Origin: Rotaria socialis
Lineage: Eukaryota > Rotifera > Eurotatoria > Philodinida > Philodinidae
Length of the DNA: 64,000 nucleotides
Assembly: GCA_905331475.1 (NCBI GenBank)
Contig: CAJNYU010003737.1
Span: 35,787-99,786 of the forward strand
Direction of reading: 5' to 3'
In this document: positions 1-12,342 of the stretch, one piece after another
How the letters are laid out: the number at the start of each line of letters is the position of its first letter
Numbering within the stretch: position 1 is the first letter of the stretch
The notes under the pieces: model-generated
What the model saw: the letters and a program-made list of their open reading frames with translations, nothing else
The model's database searches: none
Told to the model about the DNA's origin: nothing
Program-made: the position numbers and the translations under genes

Positions 1-907
1 ATGAGCGTGAAATAGAAGAAAAGAGACGTTATCGTGAACACCGATCCGAGAACGAACAGTTTTAATATGCAATATTTGCATGAATAGAAAACTTTCTCTT
101 TTCTCAGTCAATCTAAATCTCTCACGCATTTATTATTTTTCGGTTGTATATTCGTTCATTCTCCTTTTTTTTCTCACGAATGATGCGCTCGTATTTCGTT
201 TTCTTGTTTTTCGTTGTTCTAATTATTATTATTCATTTTTTGCTCGATAGGACAAATAAGGAAACAAAAATCTTACACATTCATTGATAAAAAGACAAAT
301 AAATATATAATGACTCAGTGTCAAACACACACGAATTCAATTATTGTTAATTTCTAAATCAAGAAATGATTCACGGCTTGCCATTTCCGAATGATCATAC
401 GAGTCGTTTAGAAATTGCGTGTTTAATCATATCCTGTTTATCGTGAAAATACCGAACATCTATTTCGGGACAACACAGCATGCTCGCATTGTTCATCCGA
501 GTTAAATTGAGCTATAGAATCTTAATTTCACTTACGTTTCAAACATCGATTCGAACCATGAAGTACATTTACAAAAATATTAATCTTTCTTGAAGCTGAT
601 TAATCCGAGCGAACAGTATATGATCCTTCGATGTTTATTTTGTATGTTTAGAAACTAGCAGACGAAAGACACTGTCTAATATTTGTATTATATGTATTGT
701 TTAGTTGATTTAAATCTACTTAAATAATGGCAAGTACAAAAACATTGAACGGCTTAGTTGACGATGTGACATGTTTACTAATTTCTATTCACATTCGTTC
801 TGTATATAGCTTATTAAGATAGTCTCGCCTCTGTCTTAAGCTTTTGTTGATCATTAATTGGGATGAAACGTGCTTGACTTATGTCTTATGAGGTGCCTAT
901 CGACACG
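1..907. other. Intergenic, AT-rich, upstream of the chitin-binding gene
   Basis: No open frame with coding character was seen on either strand. The stretch is AT-rich with homopolymer T runs and looks like ordinary intergenic and promoter sequence. Confidence 0.6.
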
Positions 908-915
908 TATAAATA
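908..915 (+). promoter_or_regulatory. TATA box of the chitin-binding protein gene
   Basis: TATAAATA lies 62 nt upstream of the ATG at 970, which leaves about 30 nt to a transcription start and a short 5' leader. No other core element was recognised. Confidence 0.55.
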
Positions 916-969
916 GCCACTTCCTACAACGAATTCTTTCATTCAATTCAATCGCATTGGAATACAACA

Positions 970-3263
970 ATGACTTTTCGGACTAGCTTCATAATTCGTA
1001 AGTACAATTATTCTTTCATCTAAACTATTGATTCGAGATTTTTCTTTAAACTATAGTATCTCTTATTTTCCATATCATCAATGGAATCTTTGGTTTATCT
1101 CTTAATGAAACAAGTAGTACAAGTGCATTGCCATCAGTACAAAATTCAACAGTAGTCGTTAAAAAACTTGCAAAATGTAAGTTTATGAATGAATGAATGA
1201 TTTCTATTCATTTTTATATTAATCATAGATACACTTCAAGAAAAAACGTCAAGTATTCAATATCTATCTGAAGCTGGCTCACGTTGTGCTGGTAAATTAT
1301 TTTACACTTGATAATGGCTTTTTCCATGACACTAATCTTTCGAAATATTTAGAAGATGGTTTCTATCCAGATAAAGATGACTGCCGAAAATTTCATGTCT
1401 GCTATAGTGGTACACAATCGGTTCGTTGGTGCAAAGAAGGAATGTTATGGGATGAAATTAAAATTGGTTGTGGTATGCAGAACGTAACGGTATGCAGTGG
1501 CGGTCGAAAAACATGGACTCGCGATGAAGGTAAAGCATTGTTCGATAGTTGATTTATGAAGAAAATAATGAGAAAATTTAGAAACTACAACAACAACAAT
1601 TGCATCGAAAACATTGAAAGGAAATTATACGTGTCGATCAGGTGCAAATGGATTATTTGCTGATCCGAGTTCCTGTTCGATTTATCATTGGTGTGTTCTT
1701 GGTGTACTTCATTCAACGCATTTTTGCAATCCTGGTTTACACTTTTCAGCTAGTGCCAGTGGATGTGTTTGGCCAAAAGATGCTGAATGTAAGAATTTAT
1801 TTATCGATGTTGACGGGGAACTTGGATTTTCCACTGTTTTAGGCGAAGGACAAATTGCACCACCTTATTCGTCAACTGAATGTGCATTAGGCAATTCAGG
1901 TTATTATCCTGATCCTTATGATTGTTCGGTATTTCATTATTGTGATGGTAAGATATAAATGTTTTCTTCTTTTTTATATAAGTAAATAATTTTCTTACAT
2001 ATAGGTGTTCGAGTTCTTAGTGAATCATTACTTTGTTCAGCTGGTCGAGTTTGGAGTTCACGTAAAGTTTATCTAAATTAACAATTACTGAAGAAAATAG
2101 TAATTTTTATTTTTTAGGATTAGAAAATTGTGCATGGCCTCATGAAGTACCTGAATGTATGTTTCGATTTTGCTGTTTGATAAGTTCCTATTGAATATAT
2201 TTTGTAGGCGTCAATTCATGTCCTGCAAACTATTCAAGTCAAATGCGTTTTGCCGATCCAGCAGTATGTTCTCAATATATTCAATGTGTTGATGGTCATT
2301 TAGAACCACGCATGTGTCCACAAAATTTTCTTTTTGATCGTATTACAAAAACATGTAAGCCATACGATCAAGCTGAATGTCATGGTAGTAAACCAGATAT
2401 ATTTTTAACAACAACAACAACAACAACAACAGTTAATCCTTGTGAGTTTTATTGATTGGAACCGTTAGAAAGAAAGAACAAAAAAAAAACATTTCCATCA
2501 ATTTTTCTAGATCCATCACAGGATTCGTATGACTATAATCCAACGGTTTCAGAAGATGTCATTAAAAAACAACGCATCTTTCAATTTAGTTGTATTGGTA
2601 AATAGAGTCGAATTTTTTTGTTTTTCAGTAAATTGAATTTTAATCTAGTTGACGGTTATTATGGTGATGTTTATGATTGTCGCATTTATCACGTATGCGT
2701 TGATGGCCGTGACCATCGATCACTTTGTGCTCCAGGTCTCGCTTGGGAATCGCTATTACGTTTATGTATGCCAGTTCAGCTTGTTAATTGTCAAAGTTCG
2801 AAATCAATTGAAGGATCACCAGGTAAATGGAAACTTCTTTTTTCTTCGTTTCATATATTAAATCTTCTTTTAATAGATTCATCCAAGAAAAAATGGCTTC
2901 AACTCTATACTCGTTCCGTTCTAAGAACAACGACAACATCGACAACAACAACAACACCAAAACTACCGTTTGCTTTACCCTCCATTTTCACTTGTGCTGG
3001 TCGTTCTAACGGTTATTACGCAGATCCAGTTTATTGCCATAAATTTCATTACTGCGGAACGGGTATACTACATATCTTGTTTTGTTTTTAGTCTTTATCT
3101 ATACACATTTATTTTCATCATTTGTCTGGCCTTATTTTTTTCAGGCTGGCATAGTGTGATGGAATGTGATAAAGGCTTAGGATATTCGGCTCGAGAACAT
3201 GATTGTATACCAATTGAACTTGTTAATTGTGGTGCCAAGAAGTTTCTCAAAAAACAAAATTAG
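970..3263 (+). CDS. Secreted chitin-binding protein with six peritrophin-A (ChtBD2) domains
   Basis: Predicted extracellular chitin-binding protein, likely part of cuticle, trophi or gut lining. I read thirteen exons (970-997, 1057-1176, 1229-1291, 1353-1529, 1582-1788, 1843-1947, 2005-2061, 2118-2156, 2208-2441, 2511-2597, 2649-2822, 2877-3062, 3145-3263); the lengths sum to 1596 nt and give 531 aa. The N-terminus is a clear signal peptide (MTFRTSFIILSLIFHIINGI). Six ChtBD2 domains follow, each with the CX(n)C-Y/F-x-D-x-x-x-C-x-x-F/Y-x-x-C pattern, for example GFYPDKDDCRKFHVC and GYYADPVYCHKFHYC. Thr-rich linkers, one (ACA)n-encoded, separate domains 4, 5 and 6. The start was chosen for the signal peptide and the TATA box upstream. 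The intron at 1789-1842 is 54 nt and free of in-frame stops. No catalytic domain was seen, so a structural lectin role is likelier than chitinase. Confidence 0.87.
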
Positions 3264-3335
3264 CTCATCATTTGTTATACTAATATTCGTGTTCTTTATC
3301 TTTTATCTAATTATGTATTTAAATTCATTTAATCA

Positions 3336-3341
3336 AATAAA
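3336..3341 (+). terminator. Poly(A) signal of the chitin-binding gene
   Basis: AATAAA lies 73 nt past the stop codon at 3263. It is the first such hexamer downstream. Confidence 0.55.
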
Positions 3342-3755
3342 AATCTTCCTATATTGACCAACATATGTGCATTTTTCCCTTGTTTTTTTCTCGCACGCAT
3401 TAGAATATTTTTATTATGCTATGATGCAATGCTCTTTGTATTTGACATAGAGAACATACAAAAAGAAAACGAGAGAAATGAAAAAACGAAAAAGAAAAAG
3501 AAAAAGCAAAGAAAAAAAAAAGAAGGATATTAATGTATAAAAAGATAGAAAAGAAACAAGCGAGTCTACAGTCGTCAGCATAGCCTAGAAGAAATACTTA
3601 GTAGTTGTAGATTTCGTCTATTTATTGTTTCTTCCATTCAAGGAAAATTATAGTTAACATTCAGCTGTTCTTCAAAAAAACAAAAACAAAATCAATTTGC
3701 TTATTCCATTAATTGCTTTGGATTTTAATTATTAATGATTTAAAATTTACTATAA
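3342..3755. other. Intergenic, purine-rich tract
   Basis: Contains an A/G-rich stretch around 3470-3530 and no coding frame. It probably holds the promoter of the hexokinase gene. Confidence 0.5.
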
Positions 3756-5656
3756 ATGTCTTCAATCGTTACCATTATTGATAATGACATCTTAGTGTCC
3801 ACCTTACAAAAAGGACTGTATACACTTGCAGCTTGCTCTATTCTTGGTACAGCAGCCTATCTAGGTTACAAAGCGGCTGAACCTGAAAACAAAAATATTC
3901 TTCAAAATCGCAATCCAGAACTAAACGAACGGGTAAGCTGAAGAAAAACGAAAAGGACCGTAGCCGATCTCAAAGTATATTTTCCAGCTCTTAGAATCAT
4001 CAATCAAGATTAAGTATCGAGATATTACCTATTAGACAGGGATACTAGTGCACACTTTTTTTATTGCACGGAAAGAACAGACTATGCAACGAGGGGTTTG
4101 GCCTTGTTACGTAAACGAATAGAAAAACAACACAAACAAATATGTAAAAAAAGAAAGGTAATAGACCAAAATGAAGAGGTTCGTTATAGTTTGTTACGGG
4201 GGCACACGAATGATAAGCGTCCATTTAGGAAGATGAAAATCCAGTTGAGTTGAAGAAGAAGCAAAATATATCGGTATACTAGCTGCCTTGCTTCTCTTCG
4301 AAGATTGATTAAAAGTCAGCAGTATAGCAAAACAAAAGATATACGATTATTATGGGTTTTTTTTGTATTGATAAATTTGCATTCGTTGCTTTGCAATAGA
4401 TAAAAGAACGTCCTGCTGATAATAGAAACGCTAATAAATAAAAATCATGTCAGGCCTCTCTTGAAGTTTACAATCATTCCGTTCCCACTGAGTTTCTTCT
4501 CGCTGTTTATAATAAACTTATAGGCTTTTGTTTTCAATTGACATTGAAATTGTCTAATATTCTTTCGTAGAAAAAAAAGAAAAGAAAATGAAGATAATTT
4601 TATCAAGAATCACTTACGAAAGATAATAAAAAGGGAAGAGCTGCCTTGCCCATTTTTACAAATATTACCACTAGTCACGTTATGACTCATAGAAGGACTG
4701 TAGTGGGAGCCCCGGTATATGATGACTTGCTGCCTATTCTTATCGAGAGTTGATTATATATTGTGATGTAATTGACTTTATCATCATCCCTCCCGTTCCC
4801 TTTTTTTCTTTTGAAGGTTTTTATATAAAATGATTGCTCATCATGCAAAGACATGATCCATAGCAAATTTTGTAAAATAGACGAATCTGATTTCTCTATT
4901 ATTACCTGATTGTAACAATGAGAAATTGAAAAACAAGATTTGCACCTAAATACATGTTAATGATATAATAACGAATGACAAATTGTATTTAAACATCAAT
5001 CTGAAAGTCAAGAGCACCAAATGGCATATCTCACAAGGGCGTGTATTTTACTATCGTCTAATAGGAGAATATCTGGTAATATTTATAGCAAAAGAGTCTA
5101 CTGTTATAAAAGAAAACGGGCTGATGCCAAAGAGAAAACACTTCCTATCGTATGTGTTTATCAGAAGAAATTCTTTAGGATTTATAAAAGAAAACGACGT
5201 GTTGTATAAATCGACTTAACCTCTTATTCTGCTTACAATAGAAGGCCATCATTTACTTGAAAATCTCCCGATAATCCAATGAATGTCGATTTTTTTTCAC
5301 AGTACAAATTCTTAGAATATTGAAAAATATCAAATTTTTGAAGGTTATTTATATTCGAAAAAAATATTTGTCGTAGTTGCATATTTTTTCATGACTCAAT
5401 AGAGATGTGCCCGTATTGCCTTCAAAATAATAAAGCTCTATAATTATGTTTTTTCTCGATAGCATTGTATTTCATTGGATTAAATTGCGTGTTGAAAATA
5501 TTGTTGACTGCAAACCTTGACAACGAGCGACCTTGACAGTAATAATACCCTTTATTATATACTAAATGCTATTAGCGATTATTTATACAACATAAATGGT
5601 GACTTTGTTCTGTAAAACGTATGCTAACGTATGAGAGGGTCGCACGGGAATTCAAA

Positions 5657-5696
<40 letters not shown>

Positions 5697-7580
5697 GAAC
5701 GTGTCATTTTCGTCAAATGCCAATGCCAATAAGGTGTGAAATTAAAAATTTCATAAGCATATATCTCAAATTGATTATTGAAATAGATTGAAACAGTACT
5801 TGAATCTTTGCGTCTTGACGATGATTCTTTACGACAAATTATGCAATTACTTGAGCAAGAAATGGATGCTGGTCTCTCTCCAGCTACACATGCCAAGGCT
5901 GATGTAAAAATGTTTCCAACTTATGTTCGAAATATAGCCAACGGATCAGAAACTGGTCAAGTACTTGCATTGGATTTAGGTGGCACTAATTTTCGTGTTC
6001 TACTTGTTGATTTATTACCTGAAGGAAAAGTTGAATTAACATCGAAAATATTCGTTATACCACAATCAATTATGCTTGGCGAAGGAGTGAATGTAAATGA
6101 GAAAAAAAAAGAAAAATTGTTTTTAATTTTCGAGAAAATTTTCATTCGATTATTTTAGTTATTTCGTCATCTTGCTGATTGTCTTGTTGATTTTATGAAA
6201 CAAGAAAAACTGATTCAACCCGGTGTTCATTATCCATTAGGCTTTACCTTTTCATTTCCTTGCTATCAAGAAGGTCTTGCATCAGCACGATTAACATCAT
6301 GGACAAAAGGCTTTACATGCGCAGGTGTTGTCAAGGAGGATGTTGTTAAAATGCTACAAAAAGCTATCGATGAAAAGGTATTTTAGTTTGAAAACAAAAA
6401 GGAACGATTTTCATTTCTTATTTCGTTCTCAAACTCTAGAATATTAATGTACAATGTGTCGCACTTGTTAATGATACTGTTGGCACATTAATGGCATGTG
6501 CCCATAAAAAGCCTCACACATCGATTGGTCTTATATTAGGTACAGGTACAAATGCATGCTATATGGAAACTCTAGATCGAATTGGTACATGGAATGGCGA
6601 CTATGAGGAGCCAAAACAAGTGATTATTAATATGGAATGGGGTGCATTTGGTAACAATAAGCGTTTAAATCACGTTCGAACAAGATACGACGAAGAAGTT
6701 GATTTGTCATCCGTCAATCCAGGGAAACAAATGTATGAAGAAAAGAGTTTTCTGATGACAAAATCAAATCCGATCGTTTTCTTTTTCTAGTTTTGAAAAG
6801 ATGATCAGCGGAATGTATATGGGTGAAATCGTTCGTTTAATCATACTTGATTTAATGCAACAGGATTTATTATTTATTGGTCAATGTGATAATTACGGAG
6901 ATTACAAAACACCGTTGTTTACACGCGGCGGTTTTTATACGAAATTTGTTAGCACTGTTGAAACCGACGAAGGCATTGCATTTTCAAACACGAGACGCGT
7001 TCTTCAAGATATTGGAATTAGAAATCCAACGTTTGATGATTGTGCAATTGTACAACATATCTGCAAAAATGTTTCCAAACGAGCAGCGCGATTAGCCGGT
7101 GCAGGTAACATATATTATTATATTCATGATACTTTTAGAATTAAGCAATTATTTTCGTATCCTTCTTTTTGTTTTTGTGTTTATTCAGGTGTTGCTGTGC
7201 TCATTAATAGAATCAATAAGCCACATATAACTGTTGGCGTTGACGGTTCACTTTATCGTTATCACCCAAGATTTGAAAGAAACATGCAGAAATGTATAAA
7301 AAACTTAGTCAATAAAAACATAAAAGTCTGTAGTAAAATTCTATTGAACAAGAACAAAACACTAAAGCCCAAGTATCATGTTAATACATTTTAGTTTGAA
7401 ATGTCATTGTCCAATGACGGTTCGGGTGTTGGTGCTGCATTGACTGTAGCAGCCGAAGTATTGTCATGTCAAAACGATAAAAATCATCTGACAATCAAAA
7501 ACCGAAACAACGTCGACGATCACACGTGTAAGATGACGAATAGAAAAGAAAATTTGAAAAACTCGCGGACAAACCAATAA
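3756..7580 (+). CDS. Single-domain hexokinase with a possible N-terminal membrane anchor
   Basis: Phosphorylates glucose and other hexoses with ATP at the first step of glycolysis. The seven-exon model (3756-3932, 5787-6092, 6159-6377, 6440-6732, 6791-7104, 7189-7325, 7395-7580) stays in frame and gives 543 aa. Hexokinase motifs appear in order: phosphate-1 LDLGGTNFRV, LGFTFSFPC, SWTKGF, the catalytic Asp in LVNDTVGT, GTGTNACYME, NMEWGAFG and the C-terminal GVDGSLYRYHP and NDGSG. Exons 2-7 are certain. Exon 1 is inferred: it carries a hydrophobic segment (LYTLAACSILGTAAYLGYKA) and ends in phase 0 at a GTAAG donor, matching the phase-0 acceptor of exon 2. The intron between them would be 1854 nt, long for this window. 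An internal or non-coding first exon is the alternative. The hexamer AATAAA at 7576-7581 overlaps the stop codon. Confidence 0.85.
5661..5696. repeat. (CT)n microsatellite in the hexokinase first intron
   Basis: A run of CT dinucleotides with one GT interruption, about 90 nt upstream of the exon 2 acceptor. It may act as a pyrimidine tract or may simply be a microsatellite. Confidence 0.85.
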
Positions 7581-7581
7581 A

Positions 7582-9782
7582 TTGCTTTATTTGGAATTCA
7601 AGATCTATGCTGCCCTCTTGCTTAACCTTTGTTGAAATCTATTATATTCACATGCCTATCTGTATTTTGTTTCATTTTGTATATTTAGCTCAAAATCGAA
7701 TTAACCTTATCCAATGATCGCAAAAGCAAAAGGAGTACCGTTAGTTGCAATAGCATAAAGCTATTTTATACCAACACAAAAAACAGCAATCACACATTTA
7801 CATCAATGTCCTACTTGGATGATCATAATGATAAAGTGAATCTTTTATACACAATTTCAAAAAAAACAACGACATTTATCTTAGTAGAGTAGGCATGCAT
7901 ATTGCGTAAGAGTCACTAATATTTTAGTTAGAATGTTATTTTAATCATGCCGTTTATACTTTAATGTTTTCTTTCTTTTTTTGTATAAAAAACCGATTTT
8001 CTATATGCTCAATATTTATAGTGTTTTGGAAAGAACATGTGCGACTTTTTTCCTGTTGTCTGTTTTGTAGAAGAACTTCTTTTCTTGTTTTTTTTTTCTA
8101 ATTTAAATTAGTCGATTGTTAATTTTTTTTAAATTTATGCTGTAAATGTAGATCATTCGTTGAAATCTTGTGTTTTGCTATTCAATGGGTATGTTAATTC
8201 AATAAGGAAGATTGGATCCTGAAATATTTAAATGTTTTCTTTATATTAACAATATTCTTGACAGCGAGAGATTTTCATTCTGACATTCGAACTCTCTGTT
8301 AGTAGTGATTGTATGCAATAGCACAAAGAGCATGACATACCGCATGTCACTTGCGAACTCGTGCATTTTAGACGCTCAAGAGATTGATCACATTCACATT
8401 AAGTAAATAATCTCGCTATCGAACTAATTATTTATGGTAGGAAAAGTGAGCTGCGCTTATTGTGCGTACGCATCGACCTATTCGAATTTCGCGTCGTTTA
8501 CAATTAGAGCAGCATCTTTGTTTTTTTCGTCATGGTTGAATAGAGCCCGATCAGCTTAATAATAAATTTTTGTTTTCTCGTATGTCATGTACTGGCAAAG
8601 TAATGTTGCAAACATTCAAATCGAACATTTTCTTCTCGAGTTTCCGTACTACAACACACTGTTGTGTTTTATGTTTCAGTTTGCCATCATCTTGGATTTC
8701 ACCACCACGTTATAGTTAATTTTAATTCGCTAGCAATGACTCATTTTGTGAGTATCCTACGCGTTGACAAGAAGGATATTTTTGTAGTTTGAAGAAAAGA
8801 GAAATATTTAAATGTTTTCTTTTCATTTCCATTGTAAACATAAATATTGGTAAAACTATTTGATACATAGAAACGAGTCACGTTACTGTAACGATGAATC
8901 ATCTGCAGTTTATGACTGACTTTTTGATTGAGTTTTACTTCTTTTAGTTTATCTATCGAAAGTACATATCGTATAAGCATATTCAAGTAAACCTTCTCTT
9001 CAGAACTCTACATTCCATGCAACGGAACAATTTGTTAAAATCTTCTTGTTTACTACGAAAGCGACTTTTATCGTTTCTGATACTTGAATCCTGTAAGACG
9101 TTTTCTTTTAATTTCCGTATAAATAAATCGATAGATAGACAGAATCATCTTAACTATTTTCACATAAAACTACGAGCATGATCAAGTAGGTTTCATTTGA
9201 CCAACTAGTACGAATGCATAATTTTATGCTGTTAGTCATCAATAGTCATTATAATGTGTCATCATTGCCTATGATACCATATTTTGACTCATTCTGAGTT
9301 ATATTTCGAAGAATGACTATTGCAGTGGTTTGTTTCTTCTTCTTCTTCTTCTTCTACTCCTTCTTCGTGTGCGATTATTTCTTGTATGATGTGGCATTTA
9401 TTGAAGGAAAGGTTTCTTTTTCCCTTATTCTCTACGTCGACAACAACACAGCCCACGCCATCCACATTTCTTATTAAAGACGAGAATTTCTTTAAAGAGA
9501 AACAAGCGAAGAGAAAAAAACAACGAGTATTTTTTCTCATTGTGACATTCACAGCAAGTTACTGTTAACTCAAAATTATGTTCGATGCCGACAAAAATAC
9601 ACACCGTCTGTGTAAACTGCGGGAAAACAATGAGAATAAAAGCATGTAGATTTATGGAAATTGGTTTTTATTGATTTCTTTCTTTCTATTAGAATATACG
9701 AAAATAGATGCTAAGATTTTGATATTCAGTATATGTTCAATTTTGTTTTAGATTTATTTCAATAAACTAATTTCTTTTATTC
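7582..9782. other. 2.2 kb intergenic region without a recognisable gene
   Basis: Short open frames are present but overlap low-complexity DNA such as the TTC/GAA repeat at about 9334-9355, and none has a recognisable domain or a plausible splice pattern. It presumably holds the hexokinase 3' end and the promoter of the RBR gene. Confidence 0.5.
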
Positions 9783-11666
9783 ATGGCTGAGCAATGCCTA
9801 TCTAATGCTACTGAGACTCCGTCCATTTCCCATCCGATGAAACAGCCAACTTCGATAGAAGCTCGTCATGTAAATACTCTCATTCGTCGTTCTCTATCCA
9901 ATAAACTAAACATTCTTTCTCTAACTCCATCAACTACAATGACGACTGCTTCGACACCATCGACAGGTTCACTGGCGATGACTTGTATTGAATTAGGTTG
10001 TGTCGTTCGATCGATTCATCGTCCTCAATCTATAATGAATGCAACGGAAACGATCACGACGACTCCTTCTACTGACGAGGATCACGTATTTATGCATGAT
10101 GTTAAACGACTCGAAGTATTGACAGATGCCAACAACTGTGCCTTAACTTTTGATAGTGACAACGACGACAATGATGACGATGATGATGATGATTCTTTTG
10201 ACGATGAAGAAGAAGCTATTGTAGCTGACTCTCTTAATTCTTCATTGTCTTCAACTATGTTGAATTACGTTCCTATGCCATGTCCCATTTGCCTCGAGCA
10301 AGCATCATTACAAACAGCTCCATGTTGTACATTTTATTGTTGTTCTTCTTGTTGGCGTTCTCACATTTCAGCTTCATTAAATGATGGTCGCATTAAAATG
10401 TTATGTCCATCGAATGAATGCAACAAATATTTGACGAGAGATTCTATTGTAAATTTTCTTCGTTATGATCCAATATTATATGAACGTTATCATAAATTAT
10501 ATGATAATGCAAATCAAAATCCTCGTGCTAAAACATGTAAGTTAAATATTTGATGTTCTAGTCAAATAAATTCCTTTCTATGATTGATTTCATTAGGTCC
10601 ACGTTGTTCACATCTTTATTCACTCGATACAATAACACCTGTTAAACTAAAAAAACATAAGAAAATTCCCAAACAAGTTCAATGTTCCGAATGTTCGCTT
10701 GTGTGGTGTTTTCGTTGTTCGGCACCATGGCATGATAGTTTAACATGTAAACAATTTATGAAAGGCGATAAACTTTTATTAAAATGGATTAAACAAAAAT
10801 CTGAAGAACAACGAAATGCAAGAAAATGTCCAAAATGTTCTTCATTTATACAACGCGCTGGAGGTAAAAAATTGAATATTTTCATTTTTATATAGAACAT
10901 CTTTTTGTTTTGTAAATTAGGTTGTCCTCATATGACATGTTCATCGTGTTCTTGTGAATTCTGTTATTTATGTGGTCGACGTTATGTTAAAATTCCAATT
11001 ATTGGCCAACATAGTAATAAGCTCAGGTTCGTTGATCTTTGTCTTCTGAAATTAAACTAAAGAAATTTAATTTTAACTAGTATGTTTGGATGTCCATATA
11101 ATCTTCATCCGGACAGACCCTGGCTACGTCGAACCATTCGTGGTATGGTTGCTACGGGTGTTATTGTTGCATCACCTATTATTGTTGCTGGTGCTGTAAC
11201 TGCAGCTGCTGTTGTTTTACCACCAGTTGGCATTTATAAACTTGTTAAACGTATACGTGCTCGACGTTCGACAGATATTTTAATGCGATCTTTTCGTGAC
11301 GAACAAAATTTGTTAAATGGTATTCATATTCAGCAATTGCAAAATCCTCTACTGGAATTCGATTACAACGATGAACACATTAGTGCTGCTGCAAGATTAG
11401 CTATCTTACGAGAACATTATGAAATAAGATCTTTTGCACAAAGAAACGAAGAAACTATCAATGAAACATTTCCATTAGCAATATTTGCCGATATGGATGT
11501 TGAAAATTTAACTTCCGATGATGATAAAATCCCACCAGGCTTTCAAACGTGCCCAACGACACCCTTGCTTGACAAACGAAAAGTTCGTAGTCGAAGTTTA
11601 AGCAATTCAGAACCTATAATTCATCCAAATATTAATCGTTATCATTCAGTCTCGTTAGAACATTAA
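9783..11666 (+). CDS. RBR-type E3 ubiquitin ligase, RNF217-like, with C-terminal TM anchor
   Basis: Transfers ubiquitin from an E2 through a RING-HECT hybrid mechanism, probably at a membrane. Four exons (9783-10536, 10597-10863, 10921-11026, 11081-11666) give 570 aa. The first 160 residues are low-complexity, Ser/Thr-rich with an acidic Asp run (DNDDNDDDDDDD). RING1 starts at CPICLEQ. The IBR domain runs from CPRCSHLY to CFRCSAPWHDSLTC. RING2 is CPKCSSFIQRAGGCPHMTC, whose GGC cysteine matches the HHARI catalytic Cys. A conserved tail (GCPYNLHPDRPWLRRTIRG) followed by a hydrophobic segment (TGVIVASPIIVAGAVTAA) resembles RNF217 and RNF144 family C-termini. All key cysteines are present, so the enzyme is likely active. 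Family placement is from recognition only. Confidence 0.88.
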
Positions 11667-11919
11667 TTTATTTTTCGTTTCATAAAAAGAAAGAACGTGT
11701 GTTAAATATTTGCTTAGCATGATGACATTAAAGTGCATGTGCAGTACTACTGAACATGTCGTGTCTTTTTTTCTTGTCGAAGAAAAATGATTGCTGATGC
11801 TATTCGTACTGGACATTCATAGAATCTCTAGTCCGGTGTTTTTTGCCGATTTTAATTGCTTATAATACCTTGCTTTGTTTTGCGTATACTTTCTCAATGT
11901 AATTACGTAGTTTCATGAA

Positions 11920-11925
11920 AATAAA
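11920..11925 (+). terminator. Poly(A) signal of the RBR gene
   Basis: AATAAA about 250 nt past the stop codon, the first canonical hexamer downstream. Confidence 0.45.
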
Positions 11926-12342
11926 AGTTTTGCATTATTTTTTACTGGAGTCTTCACTGTTCTGACGATGTTGCTGTTGTTACAGTTAAAAAAAATTAAT
12001 TCTATCAATAAACATCGTTTGATAAAGAAGCGAGAAAATAGCTGAATTGGTTGGCTGAGAATAAATAAAAAAAGATCTCAAGAACATTATGGCCTATTGA
12101 TTCATAACGATCGAGGAAACAAAAATCTAAGCTGTGATAGAAGGACTATTTGTCTATTGGACTGGATATGTCTTGACGAGTATGCACATACTATGTTTAT
12201 GATTCCATATGTGGTTTAATATAAACAACAGAACGTGTACTCGAGGAAAATAAACGTATATTAAATTGTATCCGATCTAGTTTATTCTTAATAAAAGTAG
12301 ATTGTAAAATATGAAACTTAAAAAAATATAAAACAGCCATTA

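Noticed and set aside
4983-5219. Two overlapping open frames on the plus strand between the hexokinase exons
   Set aside because: Rich in Lys, Ile and Tyr as expected from AT-rich intron DNA, with no domain and no splice signals that fit the neighbouring exons.
9289-9568. Open frames on both strands around a TTC/GAA run
   Set aside because: They read the same low-complexity tract in opposite directions (poly-Ser and poly-Glu).
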